From positions 48,580 to 112,579 of the forward strand of contig NZ_JAGIOP010000003.1 of assembly GCF_017876775.1 (NCBI RefSeq): a DNA stretch of 64,000 nucleotides, given 5' to 3'. Of this stretch, positions 23,984 through 32,060 are shown one piece after another. The notes under the pieces are model-generated. The model saw only the letters and a list, made by a program, of their open reading frames with translations. It was not told where the DNA came from and did no database searches. Both the position numbers and the translations under genes were made by a program. How positions within the stretch are numbered: the first letter of the stretch is position 1; each line of letters begins with the position of its first letter. The stretch is from Mycolicibacterium lutetiense. GTDB lineage: Bacteria; Actinomycetota; Actinomycetes; Mycobacteriales; Mycobacteriaceae.

Positions 23984-25177
23984 TTAGAGCGTTGGTGAGG
24001 GCAGATCCGGCATGTCTTCGTCGGTGCGCCAGTTCCATATCGGCAAGCCGGCTATCGAGTCGTCGCCATCTGCATCACCGGTGGGACGGTCGATGAACGC
24101 GGCGACGGCCGGAGTGGTGTCGGTGAGTATCAGTGAGGCCATGGCTGTTGCGCTGCCGTTGTACGACAGCACTTTCCGGAATGAGCGCTCCTGCTCGATG
24201 GCGGTGTTGAGCAGGGTGCGGTCGGCGTCGCCGGTGAACGGGATCCAGTTGTGATCGGTGGTGATCAACGACAGTTGTTCGACGTTGGCGTATCCGGCGC
24301 GCGACACTGAGAATGTGCAGATCGCTAGCAGTCGCACCTCGCCGGCTTCGGCCATCTGCCAGTGTTCGAGTTCGGTGGCGAATCGTTTGGTGAACTTGCG
24401 GTGCAGGTCTTCATCGAGAAACCAGGGGTGTCCGGGCTGGTGCCGGATCTGCATCTTGTATCCGTGGTTGGCGGGCTCGATTGCCTTGATTTCGCCGACC
24501 CCGATGAGCAATTTGGTGGTCTTCCCGGGCTGACGTCGAGCCGGAGCCCATGCCTTGATCCGGCGCTGCTCGATCTCGGTTTTACGTGCGGCCGAGAACG
24601 GCTCGGGGACGAACAAGGATGGGGCGAGGGGGTTCTTCCGGACGAGTTTGCCGTCCACGGCTGCCCGCAGGCGTTGGTGAACGACCGCCCAGGAGCGGTG
24701 GCCGGTGAAAGCGGCGTGCCAGGTGGTCAGTTCTGCTTCGTCCCACAAGTAGTGCAGCACAGCAAGCAGCGAGAGCTTGTTGCCGTCGCTTTGGACGGTG
24801 TCTGACGGTGAATAGGACGGTTCAGGGGCAGAGCGGTTCCCGGCCTTGGACAGTGAGAAGCCCAGCCGGAGGGCTGTGGTGCCGTCGGCGGGGTTGTCCA
24901 CGATTGATTGGTCGGCAACGGCGCCGTAGCCGGAGAGTTCGTCGGGAGGCAGCCACGACCGGCACCGATGATCGTGCGCGGCGGCGGTTCCGGGCATGCG
25001 TTTGACGATGAGGTCGTGCCCGGCAGCGGCGATGTACATTTCGACCCCTGGGGGCCGGCAGAGGCACAGAGGTCGGTGCCGGGCGGCTTTCGCTCGGCTC
25101 AGTGCCTGTTGGGCGTCCGGAGTGTGGACATCGTCGACGACGTCGCCGTCGACAAAGAACGGGGTCGGGATCGCCAT
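23984..25177 (-). CDS. DUF1173 family protein
   Basis: A 397-residue protein matching the DUF1173 pattern: CLCRPPGVEMYIAAAGHDL near residues 38-56, KRMPGTAAAHDHRCRSW next, then DELSGYGAV, and LRLGFSLSKAGNRS. This family occurs on integrative elements and plasmids of actinobacteria and proteobacteria and has no established activity. Two Cys plus His positions could bind metal. ATG 25177 is preceded by GAGAGCAGAACCG. Placed between anti-restriction type genes, which is its usual setting; functional assignment is not possible from sequence. Confidence 0.75.
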   Translation of the reverse strand: MAIPTPFFVDGDVVDDVHTPDAQQALSRAKAARHRPLCLCRPPGVEMYIAAAGHDLIVKRMPGTAAAHDHRCRSWLPPDELSGYGAVADQSIVDNPADGTTALRLGFSLSKAGNRSAPEPSYSPSDTVQSDGNKLSLLAVLHYLWDEAELTTWHAAFTGHRSWAVVHQRLRAAVDGKLVRKNPLAPSLFVPEPFSAARKTEIEQRRIKAWAPARRQPGKTTKLLIGVGEIKAIEPANHGYKMQIRHQPGHPWFLDEDLHRKFTKRFATELEHWQMAEAGEVRLLAICTFSVSRAGYANVEQLSLITTDHNWIPFTGDADRTLLNTAIEQERSFRKVLSYNGSATAMASLILTDTTPAVAAFIDRPTGDADGDDSIAGLPIWNWRTDEDMPDLPSPTL

Positions 25178-25222
25178 CGGTTCTGCTCTCCGTTTCGAAT
25201 CGGGACTGCTAGGTCGCCAAAC

Positions 25223-25576
25223 TCATGCGCGACGCAGCTCGTCGTGGTCAGTTGGTTCTGGCGCGGCGTGGTCGCGAAAGTAGGTGGCGACGTCGGTCCG
25301 CGCGGTGTTGTCCTCAATTCCGGCCAGCGACAACAGCAGCCCGCGGCGCAGTGTGGCAGGGAGGCGATCCCAGCACATGTCGCACGGGTGGTCGGCGTCG
25401 TTGACTGTCCGTCCGCAGCCCCCAGGGCACGGTGGGGCGGTCTTTTCCTGCTGGGCCGCAAAGGCCGCCTGGTCAGAATTGGGCACTCTGACGAAGCGCC
25501 AGCGGCTAGTCCAGCGGATCGGATGTCCGCAGATGAGGCAGGGCGAAGTGTCGGGGACCACGGCGGTGACAGGCAT
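25223..25576 (-). CDS. small zinc-finger-like protein, 117 aa
   Basis: Not named. Cysteine pairs CLICGH (13-18) and CPGGCGR with DHPCDMCWDRLPATLRR (about 50-80) indicate two metal sites. The CDMCWDRLPATLRR part resembles the short zinc-binding regions of several phage proteins. ATG 25576 lies 4 bases after the methyltransferase stop, so the two are co-transcribed. Confidence 0.65.
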   Translation of the reverse strand: MPVTAVVPDTSPCLICGHPIRWTSRWRFVRVPNSDQAAFAAQQEKTAPPCPGGCGRTVNDADHPCDMCWDRLPATLRRGLLLSLAGIEDNTARTDVATYFRDHAAPEPTDHDELRRA

Positions 25577-25579
25577 CGG

Positions 25580-26326
25580 TCAGACCTCCTGAGGGTGAAC
25601 GTCGTTGTTGGATAGCGACGTTGGTGTTCCGGCAAAATCTGGGCAGTCCAGCTGCAGGCACATTTGGTCGAGTCGGCGGGCCGCGGTTTCGCAGTGGCGT
25701 TCATCGAGCTCGACGCCGATCGCGTGGCGGCCGAGGTTGCGCGCTGCTACCAGGGTTGTTCCGGAGCCTGCGAACGGGTCGGCGACAACGCCAGATGGGG
25801 CCAATAGCAGGAGCTGCTCGAGCAGATCGAGGGGCTTGGCATGGGGATGGCTGTAGCGGTAGGCCGGTGAGGACGGACCGGCTACCCACGACCGGCTGGT
25901 CAGCACGCTGGTGCGCCCGCCGACCGCTGCGGGCCAGGGACCGGTGAGGTAGACGGCCTCGACGTCGCGGCGGAATCCGCCTCGGGCGCCGCGTATTCCC
26001 GCATCGGCTGCTTTGGCATATATGAGGCACTGGACCGCGTTGCGCGGCTGCGCTACCAGCAAGTCGCCGAACACCATGCCTGGCCGGGGCCCCCACGCTG
26101 TCAACGCTGCATCGCGGGTGCTGGTGTCGCGGTCACCGGCGATACCGCCGTGGCACCGGCGTGCACGACCGTCGCCATCGGCGTTGGTCAGTCCGCTTCC
26201 CGAACGCCAGCGGCGCCCATAGGGCGGATCGGTGACCAGTAGGTCGGCGGTGAGCCACTCGGTGAATTCCTGTGCGTCACCGTGATACAGGGTCACGTAG
26301 TCGTCTTGGTAGTACGGCTCAGCCAT
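25580..26326 (-). CDS. DNA amino-methyltransferase (N4/N6), DPPY type
   Basis: A 248-residue enzyme that methylates the exocyclic amino group of adenine or cytosine. VTDPPYGRRW (catalytic DPPY at 33-36) comes before the SAM-binding DPFAGSGTTLVAARNLGR (183-200), the order of beta-class enzymes. A short variable region of about 140 residues lies between and sets specificity. ATG 26326 (MAEPYYQDDY) overlaps the end of 26319-26693. No restriction partner is adjacent, so it is an orphan enzyme, likely protective or regulatory. Confidence 0.85.
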   Translation of the reverse strand: MAEPYYQDDYVTLYHGDAQEFTEWLTADLLVTDPPYGRRWRSGSGLTNADGDGRARRCHGGIAGDRDTSTRDAALTAWGPRPGMVFGDLLVAQPRNAVQCLIYAKAADAGIRGARGGFRRDVEAVYLTGPWPAAVGGRTSVLTSRSWVAGPSSPAYRYSHPHAKPLDLLEQLLLLAPSGVVADPFAGSGTTLVAARNLGRHAIGVELDERHCETAARRLDQMCLQLDCPDFAGTPTSLSNNDVHPQEV

Positions 26327-26693
26327 GGTGGCGCCCAGCTGTCGAGGAGCATCCGCGTCGTTGAGTGAAGTACATGTCTCTACTGGCGGGTGCACTGGTA
26401 GGGGCGGGCGCGGTATTCGGCAGTGGGTGCTGATGCGCCCCGTCGTTGGCGCCGGGCCGGATGCGTTGCCAATAGATTTCGGTGGTGCAGTCATTGGTGA
26501 GCCTCTGGATGTGGCCGCGGCTGTGAAGCGTGCACAGGGTGCGGTAGACCTGCTCAGCGACCAACTGAGTGGCGCGGTCCTTGTTGGTCCGACGACGAAT
26601 AGCACTGGTACCCAAGGACTCGGCGGCATTGGACAGGACGGCGAGTATCTGCTTGTGCCGTTCATTGAGCGAGTGCCGTGGATTTGTGGTCAT
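26319..26693 (-). CDS. winged-helix-like protein, paralogue of 32041-32415
   Basis: A 124-residue protein with a DNA-binding-like helical region: SLNERHKQILAVLSNAAESL, AIRRRTNKDRATQLVAEQVY, RTLCTLHSRGHIQRLT. The QVYRTLCTLHSRGHI element corresponds to ERIYRALCRLVHSDKV in 32041-32415, so the plasmid carries two copies of this small domain. ATG 26693 overlaps the upstream stop in ATGA. Binding target unknown. Confidence 0.6.
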   Translation of the reverse strand: MTTNPRHSLNERHKQILAVLSNAAESLGTSAIRRRTNKDRATQLVAEQVYRTLCTLHSRGHIQRLTNDCTTEIYWQRIRPGANDGAHQHPLPNTAPAPTSAPASRDMYFTQRRGCSSTAGRHHG

Positions 26694-26935
26694 CGCGGCC
26701 ACCGACTGGGTCGCGGCGGCGCCACCCGGATCAAACCACGCAGGCGGCTGGCGCGAACACCGCTTCCTCCGTAGCGTGTCCGGCGTCCGTTGAGCGGTGT
26801 GGGCAGCGTTGAGGTAGCGGCCGCTGCGTACCCGGCGATCCCGGCCGCCACGCCCACCGCCGCCACGGGCGCGACCACACCCATCCGGCGGCCGGGATGG
26901 TTGGTCGACGGGGTGATGCTGATGGGGTTAGGCAT
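26690..26935 (-). CDS. small membrane protein, 81 aa
   Basis: Not recognised. MPNPISITPSTNHPGRRM is followed by one transmembrane segment (VVAPVAAVGVAAGIAGYAAA, about 20-39) and an Arg-rich tail. ATG 26935 has AAGAGAAGAGAATCCG upstream. Its stop overlaps the next start. Confidence 0.5.
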   Translation of the reverse strand: MPNPISITPSTNHPGRRMGVVAPVAAVGVAAGIAGYAAAATSTLPTPLNGRRTRYGGSGVRASRLRGLIRVAPPRPSRWPR

Positions 26936-26964
26936 CGGATTCTCTTCTCTTGATGGTGGTTTCG

Positions 26965-27249
26965 CTATGTGTGTGGGTGAAAGTGCTCGGCCTCGTTGTC
27001 CGAAGGCCGTTGGCGCGCCCCACCTTGGATCTGGAGGTCCGGATAGGCGATCCGGGTGATCGCCGCCGCGCACAACGTCAGCAAGTCACCATGTGACATG
27101 CTGACCAGCCCTGTGGCGAGCTCACGGAAGAAATGTCGCTCAGGAGCCAGCAGTGGGTTCGGTGCCGACGCGCAATGCTCGCGGATACCGCCGATCAGCT
27201 GGTCGACCATCTCACCGCCGATCTCACTGATGTGATCCACCATGCTCAT
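26965..27249 (-). CDS. hypothetical protein, 94 aa
   Basis: Not recognised. A helical protein (MSMVDHISEIGGEMVDQLIG then HFFRELATGLVSMSHGDLLT). AAAGGAATTCCG precedes ATG 27249, which overlaps the stop of the 36-residue ORF 27246-27356. The longer frame to 27363 codes in a shadow there. Confidence 0.6.
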   Translation of the reverse strand: MSMVDHISEIGGEMVDQLIGGIREHCASAPNPLLAPERHFFRELATGLVSMSHGDLLTLCAAAITRIAYPDLQIQGGARQRPSDNEAEHFHPHT

Positions 27250-27356
27250 CGGAATTCCTTTCCCCACCTCGGAGCCGACGTGCGCGATACTCCCGGGGTG
27301 CCCTTGTTCAGGGTTTCGGTGATCATCTGCCGGGTGGGGAGACGGTCGCTCATCAT
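27246..27356 (-). CDS. very small protein, 36 aa
   Basis: Not recognised. MMSDRLPTRQMITETLNKGT starts 3 bases after the stop of 27360-27539, and its TGA overlaps the next ATG (ATGA). This tight packing between two coupled genes, plus balanced composition, is the evidence. It could be a translational coupler rather than a functional protein. Confidence 0.5.
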   Translation of the reverse strand: MMSDRLPTRQMITETLNKGTPGVSRTSAPRWGKEFR

Positions 27357-27359
27357 TGG

Positions 27360-27539
27360 TCACCGCTCGAGGTCACAGAGTTGAACGTTGGGCCATTCAC
27401 GTAGCCCGCGGGCTCCGTTCGTGAAGTCGTCCTTGGACGATTCGACGACGACGGCGAATCCCGCGCGGGGCGCGGCAGTGATCAGCGAAGCGACCTGGTT
27501 GGTCTTGCTTGGGGGGGTCTGTCCGGTGATGTTGGTCAT
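27360..27539 (-). CDS. small protein, 59 aa
   Basis: Not recognised. MTNITGQTPPSKTNQVASLI begins with GAGAGGATCGAG upstream and ends NVQLCDLER. The region AGFAVVVESSKDDF looks like a beta strand followed by a polar helix. It heads the four-gene overlapping chain 27360-27539, 27246-27356, 26965-27249, then 26690-26935. Confidence 0.55.
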   Translation of the reverse strand: MTNITGQTPPSKTNQVASLITAAPRAGFAVVVESSKDDFTNGARGLREWPNVQLCDLER

Positions 27540-27594
27540 CTCGATCCTCTCTGGGGATTCCGGTTGTTCTGGGGGTGTCGACGTGTCGGGTTCG

Positions 27595-28071
27595 TTAGTC
27601 GGTGTCGATGACGTCGAGTTCTTCGAGCAGGTCGTTGTCTATTTCTTGTTGCAGTGCGGGGACGAACTGGCCGAGGATCACGCTGCGGTTGAGATGTCTG
27701 GTTCCTGCCAGAAGCCGACGCCGGGCGTTGGTGTCATCGACCGCGCCGGCGCCGACGATGATGGCCCGTGCCCGATCGCAGAGTTCCTCGGCGATCGCCC
27801 ACAGCATTTCGACGTTAGGACTGGGGCTGTGTTTGCTCGCGTCGTCGATCTGTGTCTGCAGACGGTCGAGCCGCGCCTGGTCGGCCTGGATATCGACGAG
27901 CAGCAGGTGCGCGTACAGATCACGGAACGCCTCTGTGCGCGACACCATGTGGGGCTCAACGGCAGAGCCGATGTTCAACTGTGCAGGCCCCGGGGTTTCC
28001 TCGTGCAGGCTGGCGTTGGCGGCGTAAAGCCACGCCAGGTTTAGGTCGGTGATTCGTGCTGGCCGGATCAT
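27595..28071 (-). CDS. hypothetical helical protein, 158 aa
   Basis: Not recognised. Almost entirely helical with a coiled-coil-like stretch (LLLVDIQADQARLDRLQTQI) and an acidic end (DLLEELDVIDTD). ATG 28071 (MIRPARITDLNLAW). Sits in the leftward series between 28134-28646 and 27360-27539. Confidence 0.6.
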   Translation of the reverse strand: MIRPARITDLNLAWLYAANASLHEETPGPAQLNIGSAVEPHMVSRTEAFRDLYAHLLLVDIQADQARLDRLQTQIDDASKHSPSPNVEMLWAIAEELCDRARAIIVGAGAVDDTNARRRLLAGTRHLNRSVILGQFVPALQQEIDNDLLEELDVIDTD

Positions 28072-28133
28072 GATGTGCGTCCCGTGTCAGAAGTGTTCAT
28101 CTCGGTCTCCGATGCGTGTGGTGGCAGGGTGTG

Positions 28134-28646
28134 TCAGCGTTCGTCTTGACCGGACAGCCAGGGAGCTATTGCCGCGTGCATCGTGTGGATGACCGGTTGG
28201 CGCTGACGCGCGGGCAGCTGCGCGATCCGAAGGAGCTGCCCTGGGAGAGCAGTGTCGCCCTGGTCCCAAATCCTGGCGGCCTGCTGCCAGCCGGGCACCG
28301 TGGTGGGCGCCTCGACGTTGACCAATGCGCGCCACGTCCACTGAATGCCGTTGCCGGCGCCGCGCTGTTGGGATGCCGCGTAGAGCAGCTCAGCCAACGG
28401 CCTGACGGCAACGTAGATCCACATGTGGTGGTCGTTGGTGTCCCGGCGCGACACAGGATCAAGCAGAGCAAGGGCGGTGTCGAGAGCATCGCTCGTTGAT
28501 CCGATGGCCCTGGTTGGGTCATCCCCGAGCCGGCGGACGAGATGTTGGCGGCTCAGCTCGCGCCGCGTCTGATCCAGGAGATGCCGCACCGTGGCAAGCA
28601 TGGTGCGCCCGAGTGCGAACTTGTCCTTGACGATGGTTGCTTGCAT
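28134..28646 (-). CDS. hypothetical protein, paralogue of 22674-23132
   Basis: Function unknown. The 170 residues share a central WIYVAVRPLAELLYAASQQR region and C-terminal layout with 22674-23132 (see that entry). The N-terminal 45 residues are helical and basic (RHLLDQTRRELSRQHLVRRL). ATG 28646 has CTGAGACACA before it and no strong ribosome site. Two copies of this domain in one plasmid block suggest duplication or partners. Confidence 0.65.
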   Translation of the reverse strand: MQATIVKDKFALGRTMLATVRHLLDQTRRELSRQHLVRRLGDDPTRAIGSTSDALDTALALLDPVSRRDTNDHHMWIYVAVRPLAELLYAASQQRGAGNGIQWTWRALVNVEAPTTVPGWQQAARIWDQGDTALPGQLLRIAQLPARQRQPVIHTMHAAIAPWLSGQDER

Positions 28647-28723
28647 TGTGTCTCAGTGCCTTTCAGTTAGGTGGGAAATCTGCTGACAGCTGATTGTGGG
28701 CGTGCTGCACTGGCGGGGGCGGG

Positions 28724-29827
28724 TCATGATGCCTCCTCCCCCAGTGCGTCGAGCAGGGTCGGCGGGGCGATAATCTGGTCGGCGCTCGGGGGTGCAGGCG
28801 TGTTCGCCGGGGTGGTGGCGGCATAGTGGAAGTCCAGCGCGGCGTCGCGCAGGCGGGTGCGCAGCGCGAGATCGAGATAGTCGGCCTTGATGTCGATGCC
28901 GATATAGCGGCGGCCGCCGCGTTGAGCGGCGAGTCCGGTAGTTCCTACCCCGTTGCAGGGGTCCAGTACAGTACCGCCGGGTTTGCATCCGGCCATCACG
29001 CACCTTTGAGCCAGTGTCGGTGGCATGACAGCGAAATGTGCGTGCGGGAAGGGGATGGTGGCGATCGACCAAACATCGCCGGGGTTGCGGCCGCGTGGAT
29101 GGTTCATTTGGTCCAGGCGCATCGTTTCTCGCTGCCCGGCGTTCATGTATGGCTTGCCTTCGCGTGCAGCACGCCCGGTTGGCGATCGGTGAGCGGCCGT
29201 CCGCTTCACGCTGCTGTGGGCGTGAGGTTCCCGGATGGCGTCGAGGTCGAACCAATAGGTCGGCGATTTGCTGAACAGGAACACATATTCGTGTCGCGAG
29301 GACGGCCTGTCGGTGACGCTTTCCGGTTTGGCGCAAGGCTTTTCCCAGACAATGTCGCGGCGCAGGATCCAGCCGTCGTCTTGAAGCGCGAACGCGACCC
29401 TCCATGGGATGCCGAGGAGCTGCTTTCTGCCGAGCGTGGCGGTGGTGTTGGTGCGTCGCGGCATGACGTGGGGGCGGCTGCGCCCTGATGTCGGTCCTGC
29501 TGAGGCGTCAGCGCGGGCGCTGTAGGTATCGCCGAGGTTGAGCCACAGAGTGCCGTCGTCCGTGAGAACGCGTCGCAGCTCGGTGAACAGGTCTCGCAGG
29601 TTGCTGACGTAGTCGGCCGGGGTGGGCTCCAGGCCGTATTGTCCGTCGCTGCCGTAGTCGCGAAGGTTGTAGTAGGGCGGACTGCTGACGATGCAATCGG
29701 CTGAGCCACTTGGTAATTGACGTGCCACGTCTAGCGCTTTGCCGTGGTAGAGCGTGACCTGCTCATCGCAGAAATAGGGAGTCAGCGGCAGGCTGTTGGT
29801 GGGGCCGTCACCGTGGATGTGAGTCAT
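28724..29827 (-). CDS. DNA amino-methyltransferase, SPPY type (probably N4-cytosine)
   Basis: A 367-residue enzyme with CIVSSPPYYNLRDYG (SPPY at 49-52), the form typical of N4-cytosine methyltransferases, before a SAM site VLDPCNGVGTTGLAAQRGG in which the usual FxGxG is CNGVG. It has TLWLNLGDTYS and RNPGDVWSIATIPFPHAHFA, conserved in phage and orphan methyltransferases. ATG 29827 follows the 45-residue ORF 29832-29969 by 4 bases. No restriction nuclease is next to it, so it probably protects plasmid DNA on entry or modifies it for other reasons. Confidence 0.85.
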   Translation of the reverse strand: MTHIHGDGPTNSLPLTPYFCDEQVTLYHGKALDVARQLPSGSADCIVSSPPYYNLRDYGSDGQYGLEPTPADYVSNLRDLFTELRRVLTDDGTLWLNLGDTYSARADASAGPTSGRSRPHVMPRRTNTTATLGRKQLLGIPWRVAFALQDDGWILRRDIVWEKPCAKPESVTDRPSSRHEYVFLFSKSPTYWFDLDAIREPHAHSSVKRTAAHRSPTGRAAREGKPYMNAGQRETMRLDQMNHPRGRNPGDVWSIATIPFPHAHFAVMPPTLAQRCVMAGCKPGGTVLDPCNGVGTTGLAAQRGGRRYIGIDIKADYLDLALRTRLRDAALDFHYAATTPANTPAPPSADQIIAPPTLLDALGEEAS

Positions 29828-29831
29828 CGGA

Positions 29832-29969
29832 TCACCATGCGGTCCGGTGCATGTGGCGGCGGCGACGTGCTGTGAGTAGCAGCGCAAGGTTGTCTGCGGC
29901 CGGGGCATGGGATGCGGGGGCGACCGGTCGGGACTGGACGGTTCGGGTGTTGTTGCAGGTGGTGGTCAT
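29832..29969 (-). CDS. possible small protein, 45 aa
   Basis: Not recognised. ATG 29969 has AAAGGGAAG 6 bases upstream, a strong ribosome site, and the stop lies 4 bases before the methyltransferase ATG. The peptide (MTTTCNNTRTVQSRPVAPAS then LALLLTARRRRHMHRTAW) is basic. It may be a leader that couples translation of the methyltransferase. Confidence 0.45.
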   Translation of the reverse strand: MTTTCNNTRTVQSRPVAPASHAPAADNLALLLTARRRRHMHRTAW

Positions 29970-29995
29970 GATGGCTTCCCTTTCACCGATGCACG

Positions 29996-30919
29996 TCACG
30001 ATGACGTGGCGATGTCGTTGATGGTGTGCAGGACGGCGTTGCCGACGATTGAGGCGGCTTCCTGTAGCAGCATGTGTCCGGCCGCGGGCAGGTGGATGTG
30101 GGTGGCACCGACGATGCCTGCGGCCATTTCCTCGGAGTGCGCTGGCGGCGTGAGGAGGTCTGCTCCCCCGCTGATTACGGTGGTAGCGGCGGAGATGGTT
30201 GGCAGTACCTGACGTTCGTCGAAGGTCTTGAGTGAGTGCAGGAATCCAAGGGCTGTGGCCATGGGGGTCGACCGAAATGCTTGGCTCAGCGACGCGGAGA
30301 CTGTCTTGTCATGGGTGACGAACTCGCACAGCGGGCGGGCGAGGCTGCGCATGACGCGTTCGCTAAGCATGTGCGGCGCGTGCCGGGCGAGAGCCATTGC
30401 GGTGTCGATACCGGGCATGGCCAGGAGTCGGGCCAAGCCGTGCTCGGTGAGGTTGCCAGCCCAGGTGGCCACAAGGACGAGCCCATCGGGGCGGACAGGT
30501 TGCTGTTCGACGGGCCGCGCAAGGTATTTCAGCGCCGTTACTCCTCCCATGCTGTGACAGGCCAGGATGAGAGGGCCGCTGACCTGCAGAGCCGTGAGGA
30601 CTTCGGCGAGGTCCTGGGCGAGACGCTCGGGTGTGTAGGTGTGCAGTGGTGCGCCGTCAGATCGTCCGTGGCCACGATTGTCGTACTGGATGACTCTGAT
30701 GCCAGGGCGACGGAAACGCTGCGCTGGGCGGTACCAGGATTGGCGGGTCAGACACAAGCCGTGCAGGGGAACGACGGTGTGGGTGACGGGCGAGGTTGGG
30801 TGCAGGTCCGACACGCTGAGGGCGACACCGTCGCTGGTGATCACGGTTCGGCGTTGCGCCGGCTGGTGGCGGGTGGGTGTCGCCGCGTCGCCGATCGCCA
30901 GCGCTGTGAGAGGGCTCAT
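29996..30919 (-). CDS. alpha/beta-fold hydrolase
   Basis: A 307-residue serine hydrolase. HGLCLT (oxyanion region, 53-58), YDNRGHGRSD (79-88), nucleophile elbow CHSMGG with Ser123, SGGADLLTPP supplying the acid and PAAGHML the catalytic His. The first Gly of the usual GxSxG is Cys here. Such enzymes hydrolyse esters, lactones or similar bonds; the substrate cannot be told. ATG 30919 overlaps the end of 30916-31410 (ATGA). No signal peptide, so likely cytoplasmic. In a mycobacterial setting a lipid or lactone substrate would be reasonable, but that is a guess. Confidence 0.8.
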   Translation of the reverse strand: MSPLTALAIGDAATPTRHQPAQRRTVITSDGVALSVSDLHPTSPVTHTVVPLHGLCLTRQSWYRPAQRFRRPGIRVIQYDNRGHGRSDGAPLHTYTPERLAQDLAEVLTALQVSGPLILACHSMGGVTALKYLARPVEQQPVRPDGLVLVATWAGNLTEHGLARLLAMPGIDTAMALARHAPHMLSERVMRSLARPLCEFVTHDKTVSASLSQAFRSTPMATALGFLHSLKTFDERQVLPTISAATTVISGGADLLTPPAHSEEMAAGIVGATHIHLPAAGHMLLQEAASIVGNAVLHTINDIATSS

Positions 30920-31410
30920 GGGTGTGCCTCGCTTCCGTTTTCGTCGCAGCCCCCGGCGCCGAATTGTCGCCAGGGCACAAATCGGAGCAGGCCGAGCGAT
31001 GCGCCCGGGCACCAGAAGCCCCATTCCCGCACCCTCGGACCGGTGATGATGATTGAGACGCAGGGAATTTCGTGTCCAGCGCTGTCGCGAAGTAGACGCA
31101 CACTGTGGCGGTGGGTAGCGCGGCGAACCACCAGACTCCCCCGCCCTCTGGCGACGGTCCGAGTCGGCTCGACTTCGTCGTACGCGCCGCGGATCAGCAG
31201 CGACACGAAGCCCCAGGGATGGTCATGGCAGGTCGGGTCGTCAGATGCGATGAACTTGTGCAAGTAGATGTTGCAGAGCCGATTCCGGGGAATGGCATAC
31301 CAACGCTGCAGATAGGTCGCGCCGTGGTTGGTGATGACCTGGTGAGGCTGGCCGCTGAGCAGGACTCGCAGCCATCCACCTTGGCGAGGCACACTAAGCG
31401 TCGCGCTCAT
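30916..31410 (-). CDS. cupin-like phage/plasmid protein
   Basis: A 164-residue protein with the layout of small double-stranded beta-helix proteins found in phages: YLHKFIASDDPTCHDHPWGF (metal-type His at HDHPW), then GAYDEVEP, RATHRHSVRLL and IIITGPRVREWGFWCP, ending VPWRQFGAGGCDE. The HxH...H set is consistent with a metal-binding cupin. Biochemical role unknown. Coupled to the hydrolase downstream by an ATGA overlap, so both probably act together. Confidence 0.65.
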   Translation of the reverse strand: MSATLSVPRQGGWLRVLLSGQPHQVITNHGATYLQRWYAIPRNRLCNIYLHKFIASDDPTCHDHPWGFVSLLIRGAYDEVEPTRTVARGRGSLVVRRATHRHSVRLLRDSAGHEIPCVSIIITGPRVREWGFWCPGASLGLLRFVPWRQFGAGGCDENGSEAHP

Positions 31411-31411
31411 G

Positions 31412-31777
31412 TCAGCCTCGCAGCGTTCCTACGAGCTCGACGGCGACCATCGGTGATTCGGCTACCGGATGAGAGACCGTCACGATTGTGTCGACCAGAA
31501 CGATCATGACCAGCGCCATCACGAGTCCCGCGATGATTCCGACCACGAACCAGAAGACGCTGTTGCGCGTCGACGAGGCAGCGGAGGCGGCTTTCAGTGC
31601 GGCCATCGCGGATTCGTGTGCGCTGTCGGCGCTGATGCCGGCCGTGTCGGCGCAAACGGCGGCCGTGTCAGCACAAATACGGGCCAGTGCCTCGGGATGC
31701 ACGCTGTCATTGCGTGTCTCCCGGGCGAAATCGCCGGGGAGGTCGATGTCGTCATCGCTGCCGTGCAGTGTGCTCAT
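31412..31777 (-). CDS. single-pass membrane protein with helical repeat, 121 aa
   Basis: Not recognised. Acidic N-terminal part, then seven-residue-like repeats (ICADTAAVCADTAGISADSA, about 34-53), then one transmembrane segment (VFWFVVGIIAGLVMALVMIV, about 74-93) and a short outside tail. The topology suggests a small membrane-anchored coiled-coil protein. ATG 31777; coupled to 30916-31410. Confidence 0.6.
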   Translation of the reverse strand: MSTLHGSDDDIDLPGDFARETRNDSVHPEALARICADTAAVCADTAGISADSAHESAMAALKAASAASSTRNSVFWFVVGIIAGLVMALVMIVLVDTIVTVSHPVAESPMVAVELVGTLRG

Positions 31778-31805
31778 TGACTGGCTTCTTCCGTGATCTG
31801 TGCGG

Positions 31806-32060
31806 TTAACGTGCGAAGTTGTCGGGCGGCGCGTCGTTCTGATGCAGTGCGGCGGGAAGAGGCAGGCCGGAGTAGGTACCTACGGCAGCGGTGGAGGGTG
31901 AGGCGCTGACCGATCCGGGCCCCCGCAGGCCGACGCAGGACAATGTGAGCCCAGCAATGACCAGTGCCGCGTAGAGGATCACGATGACGACAGCGGCAGC
32001 GTGATTGGCGCCGGATGGGCTGGTGTTCATGGTGCTTGAGTCAGTGATGACGGTGGGCAC
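31806..32060 (-). CDS. small membrane protein, 84 aa
   Basis: Not recognised. GTG 32060 has AAGGAG 6-8 bases upstream; the longer frame to 32153 is within 32041-32415. One transmembrane segment (AAAVVIVILYAALVIAGLTL, about 22-41) followed by a Cys and a Ser/Pro-rich outside region. Possibly exported surface peptide; ATG 32030 is an alternative start. Confidence 0.55.
   Translation of the reverse strand: MPTVITDSSTMNTSPSGANHAAAVVIVILYAALVIAGLTLSCVGLRGPGSVSASPSTAAVGTYSGLPLPAALHQNDAPPDNFAR

Noticed and set aside
24362..24805. Plus-strand ORF in the DUF1173 gene
   Set aside because: Antisense to a conserved family protein, no ribosome site.
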